DNA of 64,000 nt from Nematostella vectensis (taxonomy: Eukaryota > Cnidaria > Anthozoa > Actiniaria > Edwardsiidae): positions 11,612,139 to 11,676,138 of the forward strand of contig NC_064039.1 of assembly GCF_932526225.1 (NCBI RefSeq), read 5' to 3'. The notes beneath the pieces were generated by a model, which ran no database searches, was not told the origin of the DNA, and was given only the letters and a program-made list of their open reading frames with translations. A program made the translations under genes and the position numbers. Shown here piece by piece: positions 38,701 through 49,600 of the stretch; position 1 is the first letter of the stretch, and each line of letters opens with the position of its first letter.

Positions 38701-40889
38701 TTCAAATGCTGCTTAGTGAATACATTTCTATCAATTTTAACAACTTTTTCCTTTTTCTGATTGTACTCTTTGTAATATTTAGCTTTTGCATGCTTCTTGT
38801 ATTTACTGCCATCATCTCCATCCATCAACTTGGCTTGTTTCTCTCCAGTCTGGAGATTCATTTGTACATGGAGTCCAGCAGGAATAGCTTGTCCAGGCTT
38901 TATGGTCTGCCATTCTGATGTTGGCTCAAACACTTCTGAGCTCTTTGTTTCCTCAAGAAATGATTGAGTTACAGTGTCTGTGGGTGTTTCTTTGTTATTC
39001 ACGTTATCATGGTCACTTGGGACAGCTATTATAGACCCAGGATTGTCCCTATCATGCCCAAGGCCTGTATGAAACCACAAAAACATGAGAGCCTGACAAT
39101 GGTATAATAGGGGGGAGGGTAGAGATGCATCAAATAATCCACGATCAATGACCTTTACTGGCATGACCAGTAAAACTGTGAACATCAAAACATGAGTGGA
39201 ATGTTTGTTGTCCTCTGGCAAATCACAAGAATTCAGGCACTGTGTTTTGTTGAGACATGTTTATTGTTGACTGTTAGAACACGGGCAAACCAGATGAAAT
39301 GTTCGTGTATTGAATATTATCTTTAATTTGTTTACCAAATATATCTGTAAAAAAGCCAATTTTTTTGAAGTTGTTGTCATAGATTGATCTGGTTTCATTT
39401 TAGCCGTGATTTATATCAGTTTAGGCAACTTTCCACCCTCATCTCGGTTAAACTCCTCCCCACTCGTAATAAAATGCAACAGGGTTGGCAATCACAACTT
39501 CGACTCTTCGAGGCAACTTTTTCGGCAGAAAACAGACAGCTTTTCCCTTCAAAATCCTGTATGCCATAGAAGAATAGTTTCTAAACACATCTTTCGAAGA
39601 AAATAATCTAAAAGACCAGAACTTCCCTGCAATTTCCGCTGCAAAGTAGAAATTTATCGTTCTTCCAGGGTGCTGGCAATTGGTCGGTCCACTGAGCGCG
39701 GTCGGGGCCTGTTGTACTTTATTACGAGTGGGGAGGAGGTAAACAAATTAAAGATAATATTAGATACACGAACATTTCGTCTGGTTTGCCCGTGGTTAGA
39801 ATATCATTTATGCGATTTTTTAAAACATTTATTCAAAACATATTTCTACTGCTCATCGTTGTACTGATTGTCCTGTAACATATTTAGTTAATTGATACTT
39901 AAGCCCAAATGCAATCAGCAAATTTTCTTTCTTTGAAGAAGTAACATAACAAATTGTTTGAGTTGGGGGGGGGGCTGATCCTAGCTTACCCAGAACATTG
40001 CCAGAACTATCTGATGGAGGCCGGTGTACATGCAAAGATATCATCATGAAAAAAGTATGCATCATATACCTGTCAACCTCCGAAAATCTCAAGGCTTGAG
40101 AATTTTTTGGGGGGGAGGGGTGGGGTATATTCATTTTTGGGGGAAGGGGTGGGTTTAACCTTGCAGGCATTTGCCGTATAGAAAGCTCTCGCAAACAAAT
40201 CCAATTATAGATCTCATGAGGGTGTTAGATAAATTGTGCTACGCAATGGAATTTTTGTTTCAAATATTTTAATAGAAAATAGGCAAAATGATGATTTTTT
40301 TATAGAATAATTTAAAAAAATCAAAAAAATCGCTAAAAAGAGGGAGATTTGGTGCTCAACGCGGGAGAGCGGGAGAAGGGGTCCAAAATCTTGAGACTCC
40401 CACCTAATGCGGGAGAGTTGACAGGTATGTCCTTAGGCAGTCAAGGGAAGGGTGAACAAGCCCTTTCTTCTTGCTGTGTGTGCCTGTTTACTGCTCTGCA
40501 ACTGAGTTTTACATAGTTGATTCCCAGCCCTCAAAACTTTTTATCACAGAAGCTAAGAAGGATAGAGACAATTTTGCTTTTCATGCACTGATATGCAATT
40601 CTGAAAGTTGATCATATGGGAAGTGAAAAGTGAATTTGGTGTCATCACAAAGAGGCAAATGTAATCAAAGACAAGGTATCATAAACCTTTGGGTGGAAAT
40701 ATAAACTTTTCATAGCAAAACTTGGAATTTTAAAAATAGGCTTATAGTTTATTGATTCTGCTAATAATTTATAGGAAAACTTTTATTAAACAATTTTAAA
40801 AGATTTCGCACGTGTAAGCTTATGAGTTTCAAACTTTACTCACCAAACACAAGAAGTCCCAGAAAGGCAACAAACGTCAAGACCTTCAT
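35759..40889 (-). CDS. SIL1: SIL1 nucleotide-exchange factor, five exons
   Basis: Acts in the ER lumen as an ADP-release factor for the Hsp70 BiP (family knowledge). Exons 40844-40889, 38627-39064, 37508-37805, 36597-36923, 35759-36047; phases agree, 1398 nt, 465 aa, close to the 461 aa of human SIL1. Exon 1 is almost exactly a signal peptide (MKVLTFVAFLGLLVFG). Exon 2 has FEPTSEWQTIKPGQAIPAGL followed by HVQMNLQTGE, the family's N-terminal signature. Exons 3-5 form the armadillo-like helical repeats, with ELEYFVHQIDNAKDF, SRAAYVLGSAVQ, EFLKLNGLETF and REKVLQALDIM. Anomaly: the C-terminus is SKLNRI, whereas human SIL1 ends in a KDEL-like tetrapeptide (KELR). Intron 1 holds a foldback element and a second TIR element, intron 2 a 23-bp minisatellite. 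Confidence 0.96.
37944..38592. repeat. 23-bp minisatellite in SIL1 intron 2
   Basis: About 28 units of GATTCAAAGGGCTGTATTGT plus GGT, with TTGGGG and TTGTGG variants. It starts about 35 bp after the exon 2 donor (38627). The unit shares only a short AATACAG word with the exon end, so I do not count it as donor-derived. Confidence 0.9.
39273..39798. mobile_element. Foldback element in SIL1 intron 1
   Basis: Arms of about 60 bp: left TTAGAACACGGGCAAACCAG through TTTAATTTGTTTACC, right GGTAAACAAATTAAAG through CTGGTTTGCCCGTGG. The inner arms CCCCACTCGTAATAAAATGC and TACTTTATTACGAGTGGGG are contiguous with the outer arm on the right but separated on the left by about 110 bp, which suggests an insertion in the left arm. 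Confidence 0.85.
40066..40428. mobile_element. TIR element in SIL1 intron 1
   Basis: Starts ATACCTGTCAACCTCCG and ends GAGAGTTGACAGGTAT. A lone right-end copy (GGGAGAGTTGACAGGTATGT) occurs at 58083-58102 in a gelsolin intron, which shows a dispersed family. No coding frame. Confidence 0.75.
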
Positions 40890-41010
40890 TATAATGTGTA
40901 TCGGTTGTTCGTGGATCACTGCTATGAAAAATCTATCAAAGACTCCAAGAAACCTCGCATAAATATGCGATTTATGAACCTCAGCATTTTAAACGTTTGG
41001 TTTCTTCTGC

Positions 41011-41021
41011 AGCCACGTAAT
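41011..41021 (-). promoter_or_regulatory. Possible unfolded-protein-response element
   Basis: Minus strand TTACGTGGCT, about 125 bp upstream of the SIL1 start codon. It contains the ACGTGG core bound by XBP1/ATF6-type factors. SIL1 is an ER-stress-responsive gene in other animals, so the placement is sensible, but a six-base core is easily found by chance. Confidence 0.3.
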
Positions 41022-42544
41022 GTATAACCGCTGAGATATTGTGGGCGCAGGTGAATGATGAAAGAAAAGCCTTGCATTGCGCATGACATAATCAAACACT
41101 TGGATTAATTTGATTGGCTACTGAACTGAAATTGTTATAAAAAGTACAATGATTGGAAATTGTTTTGTTGGAACATTTTATGAATATGTTGTGAACAAGC
41201 TCGCGAACGTGTAACGTGTCAGGTTATTTTTTTCATATCTAGATATCTGTTTCAACTGAGAGCATCAACAGCTAGCCTCCTGTGAGGAATCCCGAATCTC
41301 CGGAGAGCCGGCTAGCATCGGGCTTTCTGTATTAGAATTTGTAGTTGTTTTCTAGAGATTTGATGAGTCCACCTATTTTTGCGTATCTACAAATAACTCA
41401 TGATTGGCCATAGGAACAAATCTTGTCTATTTTGTACAAATTAGTAACACCTTTTTATTTTTTTTATTAAAGAATTATTACATATAGGGATAATGCAATC
41501 TACACTGTCTCCAGCATTTTCAGATTCACTCGAGAGCATTATGGGAACTGTGCAAATAACCAGTGCCTAGGAGTGCGATGAATATAAGATAAAATAATTT
41601 AAAAGAGACGGACCATTAGAAAATTGATGGGGTCGGGGGTGCCGAATTACCCAAGGTGGAATTTTTTTTTTTCGAGTTTAATGCTCAATTTAAAAAGAAA
41701 TACTCTTTCCCAACAACTAAATAGGCATTTCCCAAACTTTATATATTTAATAGCTAAAAGAAAACAAAAAAAAGACCACTGCATTCCCCTTGCTAACACC
41801 TTTCCATTACAGATGCTGTTCGGTGTTTAAAACACCATTCGAACGGTATGATTCCAGAAGAGAGGTAAAAGGACATTCCAGGAGAAGGGGGGAACTCAGT
41901 GCCAAATTTTAAGGGTAAAAACCTCATTTTCTTATACGAGCACTGTACTTTGGCCTCTTGTGGGGTAGGTTATTTCGAGGGTGGGGCGGGGCTAGTGATA
42001 AAACGCCCGCCTTTTCCTGCATCTTCTTCGTCTCGTGATAAGCTTTATTAACCCACTTCGCCCGTGGGTTCAAATGTAGACAGCCAATCAGAGCGCGCGT
42101 AAGAATCAAAGTCTAGCTCAAATTAAAATCAAATTAAAACCAACGACCCACTTTGTGTATGTTTAGGAGAGGATATGGATATAAACGTCTTCTCAGGAAC
42201 ACAAAGTAGTCCGATTACTTTGTCCTGAGACATTATGGTTCTAGACCAAACAAGCAATCCAGACAAGACTGAAAGCGAACTATTTTATTAAGTGGAACAA
42301 AATGGTCAATGGTCGCAATACTAAATCAATGAACCATGTATAACTATCAGGTCGAAATACAAATTCTCTTTTTGATAAAATATAAAAAAACAAGTACCCT
42401 TCCTATTCCCGCTTATCCCCAAAACTATCCCTACCCACCCTCCCGCGCAAATGGGATAGTCCCCGCTACTAAAGTTCTTTCCCACCAGAACTTACAAAAA
42501 ATCTTCCGGGAATGGCGCCTTGCAAATGAGGTATTCACAAACTA

Positions 42545-43062
42545 ATTCCATATAGTTGTTGCAATGTCCAGTGTAAATAGCGCCAAAACTGTTAGAAAAG
42601 TCCAGTGAAAACAGCGCCAGCATTGCTAGTAAAGTCCAGTGAAAACAGCGTCAACATTGATAGCAAAGTCCAGTGTAAACAGCGCCAACATTGCCAGCAA
42701 AGTCCAGTGAAAACAGTGCCAGCATTGCTAGCAAAGTCCCTAGTAAACAGCGCCAGCATTGCTAGTAAAGTTCCGTAAAAACAGCGCCAGCATTGCTAGT
42801 AAAGTTCCGTAAAAACAGCGCCAGCATTGCTAGTAAAGTTCCGTAAAAACAGCGCCAGCATTGCGAGTAAAGTTCCGTAAAAACAGCGCCAGCATTGCTA
42901 GTAAAGTTCCGTAAAAACAGCGTCAACATTGCTAGTAAAGTCCCGTGCAAACAAACAGCGCCAGCATTGGTAGTAAAGTCCAGTGCAAACAGCGCCAACA
43001 TTGCTTGTGAAATCCCGTGTAAACAGCGCCAACATTGCTAGCAAAAAGCTGGCGAGACGGTG
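42545..43062. repeat. 34-bp minisatellite
   Basis: About 14 units of AAAGTCCAGTGAAAACAGCG followed by CCAGCATTGCTAGT, with a GTTCCGTAAAA variant in the middle block. It lies between genes and encodes nothing. Confidence 0.9.
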
Positions 43063-43653
43063 GTCCAGTTGTGCTGGCTCTGTTCGAGCACCGTGTCGGG
43101 GGTTGCTGCTATGAGGTATTTCGCCATCATTTCCTTTGTCTTGTTTTCAACTGGACGTGGCTGGTGTTGACGCTATTTGCAGGGTTAAAGCTCTTATGTT
43201 TAAATTTGCCTTTCAGGAATAAATCAACGTTCTCTTTATCAAATCCAATCAAATCTTTGCTCGTAAAACGTTTCCCTATCCTCTTCTTTCTAATTCCAGG
43301 CAGAGTGTCAACAGTTTCATGTAACAAAAACAGGCTGCCAAATGTATTGCTACAATTAGAGATATACTGGACCCTTCTACGATATACTACACCCATCTAT
43401 GGATTCTTTTGGGCGTTAACCTAAAATATGGAGGTTCAATACTGCACGGTGCACAACTAGTCCAGTCCTATATACAAGCGAATACAGAAAGCTAGTACTT
43501 GTCCTCGTTATTAATCGTAGGCAGTAGGGGTAGTGACCCTCCAGTTTTCTTAGCACGAGGGCGTTGGCCCCACCTTGCTGGTGCCATTTGCGTATTTCCT
43601 CTCCTGGGCTAAAAACAAAAATAAAATGCTTATCTCGGTGACAAGGGAATTGC

Positions 43654-46600
43654 TTAGAGGTCTTTTCGCCTGCTGCTGCTGCTACGAGTAGAGTATCGGC
43701 CCTGAAACGGAAAAAGAATAAGTGGTTAGAATATTTTGTTTTTGTTTTCAAAGGCGATGCGTTTGGTGGATTAATATTTACCCGAGAGACCATCATGGTC
43801 TCTTTGATTTACTCAATGAAAGGGCAATGCATTCGTTTGTTTGAATTTTTTTGGGGAAAGGGACAAAACATAATAAAGATATAAAAAAAAGCAGAGTGTT
43901 AATCAGGCCGCTATTTTCTAGTAAGAAGATGTGGTTTAAGAAAAATATATTGAAAACATAGCACCATACATCGGTCTTTTGAATTACTTTAATGTTTCTT
44001 TTCAGATTTGATTGGGGGTTTTTATTTGGTTATTTCTGACTATCTAGCATCACCCAAAATTTATCAATATGTAATTTTATATGTGCATTGCTTCCCATTT
44101 TAAACAGCACATCATAAGACCTGCTAGCACGCCTTCTGTAGTTGAAGATTATTGGTGATAATATGGTAAAGGCAGCATTTTCAAATCAGCCAGCAATAAC
44201 AAGCATAGGGTCATTTATTTACGAGTTTCAAAAACTGTAAACAGCTCTTGGATATCTAACCACAATTGTTGTACTTCATAGATAAGAACAATAAGTTTGG
44301 GGCTCCGCTTTAGGCAGTGCGTTAATTTATCTAGTAGCCAAAGAACCTTTGCGCCATAGTCGATACCTTCTGCATAATTTAAAACTGTGTCATGGCCGCC
44401 ATCTTTGATTTTGAGATTCCAGCTCTCAGATCCATGTTATTTGTGCAGTTAAAGGCCATTTATCAATATGTAATTTTATATGTGCATTGCTTCCCATTTT
44501 AAACGACACATCATAAGGTAAAGGCAGCATTTTCAAATCAGCCAGTAATAACAAGCATAGGGTCATTTATTTACATAGTTTTACCTTGTGCGAGTGTGCT
44601 GTCATTGTGATACATAGTGGGCAAGAATGATGTTTTACTTCACTTGAATTAGCTGCTTTACAGTGTATGTTAGTAGTGCAAAACAATAAGAAAATTTATG
44701 GCTTCAACACAATGCCACAATTTATCAATTTAATTAGTCTTTATAGTTTATATATATAGTTTATATGAACGTTTAATATTTAGTTGAGGCTTGGGCGCTA
44801 TACGGCTGTTACACTGTTATGAAAACAACTTGATTTTACACTAATATTTTTTCTTTGTTGATTTTTAAACTTCAGCATGTTCTTAGCAATTTTGTGATAA
44901 TCTAAGGGGGAAACAAAAAAGTTTCTTATTAAGCAAAAAAAAAAAAAAAAGAAGTGAAGCCCACCTCATAGTTTCTTGGCAGAGTAGCAGACTGAAAGAA
45001 GAAAAAAAATGTTTGCAAAAAATAGATAAAAAAGCAAAAAGGATTGAGAAACAGACAAATTGACAAATAAATAAGCCAAGCAGACAAGCAGTATGACAAT
45101 TTCAGTTTAAAAGCAGTGCTGAGATGTTTTGTATGTATGTTATTTCATTCCAATATACAGACCAACCTCATAATTGCTTCTTGAGTTTGTGGAAAGATCA
45201 GCCTAGAAAAGTAAAACAGCTCGTTTCAGTGTACTAGGTTACCAGTCCTAACACAGGCCTTAAAATACTGGGAGAAGGGGGGGGGGGGGGGCACAATACA
45301 GTAACATTAAAACATTGGGGCAAAGCCACGCCCCTACAGGTCATTTCCTTTTATTTTTTTATAAACATGGCAGGGGGGGGGGGGGGTAGGGGAGATGTGT
45401 CCCAAGTGCCCTTCCCCTACTACAGCCCTGCTTACCCAAACTAAAGCATTAATGTCAAATAAAATAAGAAGCATAAGCACCTCTTATTGGAACCTTTTTT
45501 ATTTCAAATAACACCTTTTTTGCTCCACAGCATTTTATGTTCCAATACCTCAGCAAAACAAGAAAGTGTTAAAGTGGGAACCTGCTTATTTCAACAAAGT
45601 TTATGCATTGTCCCTTCTCTCACCTCATTGCTGTAGCCGCCAGAGTAAATTCTTGTGTAACTTGAAGATCTCTGTAAAGAGAAGTCAAAAGGCTTGGTCA
45701 ATCGACAGGTGAAAGTCTATTCAACAGTTATAAACTTCTTTCATAGTACCCATATCCAGATAAACTCTCAATTTCATAAACAATCCTCAAATGAAGACAT
45801 TAAGACTTATTTTTATTTTGCAAAAAGTCTTAATTTGAAATAAACAACCAGCTTCAAAACTGAAACCAATCTAAAATAAGCACATCACTTCCCTAAACAC
45901 AGCAGGGGCGGATCAAGCTTTTTGCTGAAGGGGCGATTTTTGGCTCAAAGCCAAAAAGGCAGGTTTAAACCCCTAAACTCTCCCTCTAGATCTCCTACTG
46001 CAGAGCTGTACACTGAGATACAACTGTACAATGAGCTGAAAATACTTACATTGTAAGATCTAGGAAGGGTGGATGAACTGTACTGGGGAGATTTTCTTGT
46101 AGACCTTTTCTCCTTCCCTTTGTTTTCCCTCAATTCATCTTGAAGCTTGTCACTAAAACCATATTATAATCATTTTAAATCTATACAAAATATGTATCTC
46201 TCTAATACTGTAAGCGTTTTGTCATGCTTACTTGTTACAAGCACTTTTAACAGTTTTAATCCCGCTATGCCTATTTAGAATGACAATGCGGCTTGTTAGT
46301 GTAAACTAGACTGGTGCTGAGTTTTGAATGCCACTGTAGCACCTTTCTGCATCAGGGTCTGTATACTCCATTTCTTCTTCCTCATGGATAGGCTGTCCTG
46401 TCTCATCGATTGGCTGATAGTCATTCTGCTCAGAATCCATGCCACCATACCAAGACTTTGCCTTGCGAAGCCTACCATCTGAGCCATCTACACCCTCAGT
46501 TCCATACTGGCGTAGTTTCTCAGCCAGCACATTTTGACCCTGTGATTATGAGAGGGACTTCATATAATAAACAAGGCAGCTAATCCAGAATCCAGGAGAG

Positions 46601-49600
46601 GATTACAGGGGCCTTAAGGGTGTACTGACATTAGTGTTGTTCAGTAACGACGTTGCTACGCTGGTGGCGTTGAGTGCGCGCATATACATAACACAGAATT
46701 AGTCATTCACAAGCTTCCCTGAAGTAAAAGAAACAAAAATTTGCGTTTTAATTTACCCAAAAATCGACTTAAAGTTGATATCAGCCTTTTCGGGTGATGA
46801 TATTTCCCATATTTTGTAAAAACGAAGATTCAGCGGAGATTTATTCAAGCCAACCTTTTTGAAGCCAAAGTTTTCAATTTTCACCACCTGCGTGCGCTGC
46901 AAACACCGGTTGCAAACGCTCGCGCACGCACTGAAAACCTTATTTCAAAGTAGCACGCGCTGTATCAGAATTTTAAAATACTTTTTCAATTTTCATCATG
47001 ACATGACAGATATTGTTCCTTTGAAGTGTAAATACCACGAAACACTATTGGAATTTGTTTTTAAACTTCATTTCAATTTCATCATGTAAGATATCAGTGT
47101 GTCTGAGCAGGCCGAATGTGCACGCGCGGGCTTTGTTTCACTTCCGGGTTCTGCGTTTTCTAAAAAAAGCTTTTTTGTCGCCAAATTATTTCAAAACTCA
47201 ATATTTTTTCTGTATTCTTTTTTATTAAAACCTCCTTCATATAGCCAAGCATGGATTTAGCATTCATCTAACAGAAATCAATATTATTTCAAATAATCTG
47301 GATTTCAGGACCTTTAAAAAATCATAAAAAACAGATACTCAATCATTTCTAAAACGCATGCTTGGCTTAATGCACCCATCCCTCAAGATTCATAAAACGT
47401 ATTCAATATTCGTTTTCGAGCAAAATTACTTTTAATATTTGCTTTTATCTGTATCTATGACGTCATATTATGATATATTGACGTCACACTTTTGTTGGTC
47501 AACTTGGCAAATATCAGTCACTCTTTACAAGGCTTTTATGCTATATTCAATTTTCCTTAGCAACAGATGTCAGTACACCCTTAACATAAGTGTGAAATTT
47601 TATCTCTATACAAACCAAAAAGAAAAGACTTTTACATTTTTTTTACTCAAAAAGGCGGGAAGGGGGGTTGGTTCCCACCCAATCACCCCTCTCAAGCAGC
47701 TAAGGTTACCTTTACCACAAAACCATTAAAATCCGACCAAACATTGTCTTATGCAAACATATGAGTGTTTACTAGGTGCTTTTTTATGTGCTTTCTTCAA
47801 GGAGAGGGAAGAAAAGAATTTCTAAAATTTCAAAGAGAAGGAAAGGTTTTTATCAACAATTTGGGACTAGAGGCTAACTATTGAAGCATGGTAAGCTGCC
47901 ATTTTAAACACATGGGATCAGTATATTTGAAAGAAAAAAGTTTGACTTTTACTCACAGTAACAGCTGTCCTCATCATGGTCTCAGCAGCAATACTGATGC
48001 TGTTGCGGCTGACACGTATCAGGGTATCATATCCACTTTCCTTGGCCTGCTCGATATAGCTATCAATTTCCTGAAAACAAATGACTTATCTTGTTAGCCT
48101 AATTAATATGCCTACTAGACTGCAATTTGGCTGTATACAAGGCAAAATAGACCCAGGCTCATGTCTAGAATAAAATGCAAAACCTGCACCAACCTTTTCA
48201 TGCTTTGACAACATTGGATGGACAAACTTCCTGTACAGAACACTGGAACCCTGGGTGGAAAAACTCGAGGTAACAAACAATCCAATATCCCAGTATGCTT
48301 TTGGTGTGTTTTTTTTCTTGGTATATAATATATGAACATGATCTTGTTAGAGCTTTTACTTAGAAGAATCATGATTTTAAATTCCATTTTACACTAAAGT
48401 AGAGCTAACTTCATATAGCCTGTGTGCAGCCGGAAATAGTTCCAGTATTACTGTCTGCAAATTACAGACAGAAAGCTTGTTTAGACCCCCAACGCACCAA
48501 CCGCCGGGATGAAGCGATTTCTGATTGGCTGTCATCCGGTTCAAATGTAACAAGCCACACGATTAGTCAATGGCTTGTGCCTTTGCCAGTTTGCTGCAGA
48601 CATTCCTGTTCTTCCTGTTTCGTTCAAAATGGCTTCCGCGTGCAGTTTTAGAGAAGATCTTTGGAAAAGTGCAATTCACGCTGTAAAAAATCAATTTCTT
48701 AAAGCAATTGTATTGGTCGCTTAAGTTTCCTGAAGCATAGATGGCAAATATACTTGCTTACTTTTGTGGAAGAAGGACTCAGCTCAAAAGCTATATCGAT
48801 TTTCCCTTTACCCCCGATGACAAATTTTTGGTCGCTATTAGCTACATCCGTGAGGCACAAATTACACAAAGGAATTTCCATACATTGGTTTGCACACTTC
48901 GCGCCTTTGCTGTCAAACTCACATGGGAAATCATAACATTCGAAAATTATGTATCCAGGGCTCATGGAGCTATTGACCAATCGATTGGCTAGTTACATTT
49001 GAACCAGATAACAGCCAAACAGAAATCGCTTTACTCTGGGGGTTGGTGCGCGGGGGTCTAAACAAGCTTTCTGTCGATAATTCACAGATGGTAATAATGG
49101 AACTATTTCCAGCTGCACGCAGGCTAACTTCATACCACAGGTTGATTTTCAACTTGCATGTATGTCTCATGTGAATATTCAAAGCAAATGCAATCCTTAA
49201 GAGAAAGGCAAGAGCCATACCCATATCAGTTACATGAACTGTACACTTTTTGTTTCAAATACACAAAGACAACCTCCTTATATTGTTACCTATTAAAGCT
49301 ACTACCTAACAAATGCACAAGTTTAATAGTAATACCTAGTGTCACACCAGTAGCAGTAAGCAAATTACATATTGCTTTGACAAGTTGGTCCATTTGACGA
49401 GTCTCAACAAAAGTGGTTGGGTCAGGGAAACATTTAATAAGTACCTTTGTAGTTGGTGAGAGAAGCCATAACATGAAAATTATCTTGATTTCATAGTAAA
49501 ATGGGAACCTGAAAATATAAAAATATAAATACAAAATATAAAATAAGATATATAATAACTGTATCTAGACAAAACATACTTGGTATTATATAAAGAAATG

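Larger units (their letters stand above)
40890..43653. other. Spacer upstream of SIL1 and downstream of REEP
   Basis: Contains the SIL1 promoter and a 34-bp minisatellite at 42545-43062. No coding frame with exon-like borders was found, except a possible spliced 3' extension of REEP at 43492-43608 that I could not confirm. Confidence 0.5.
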
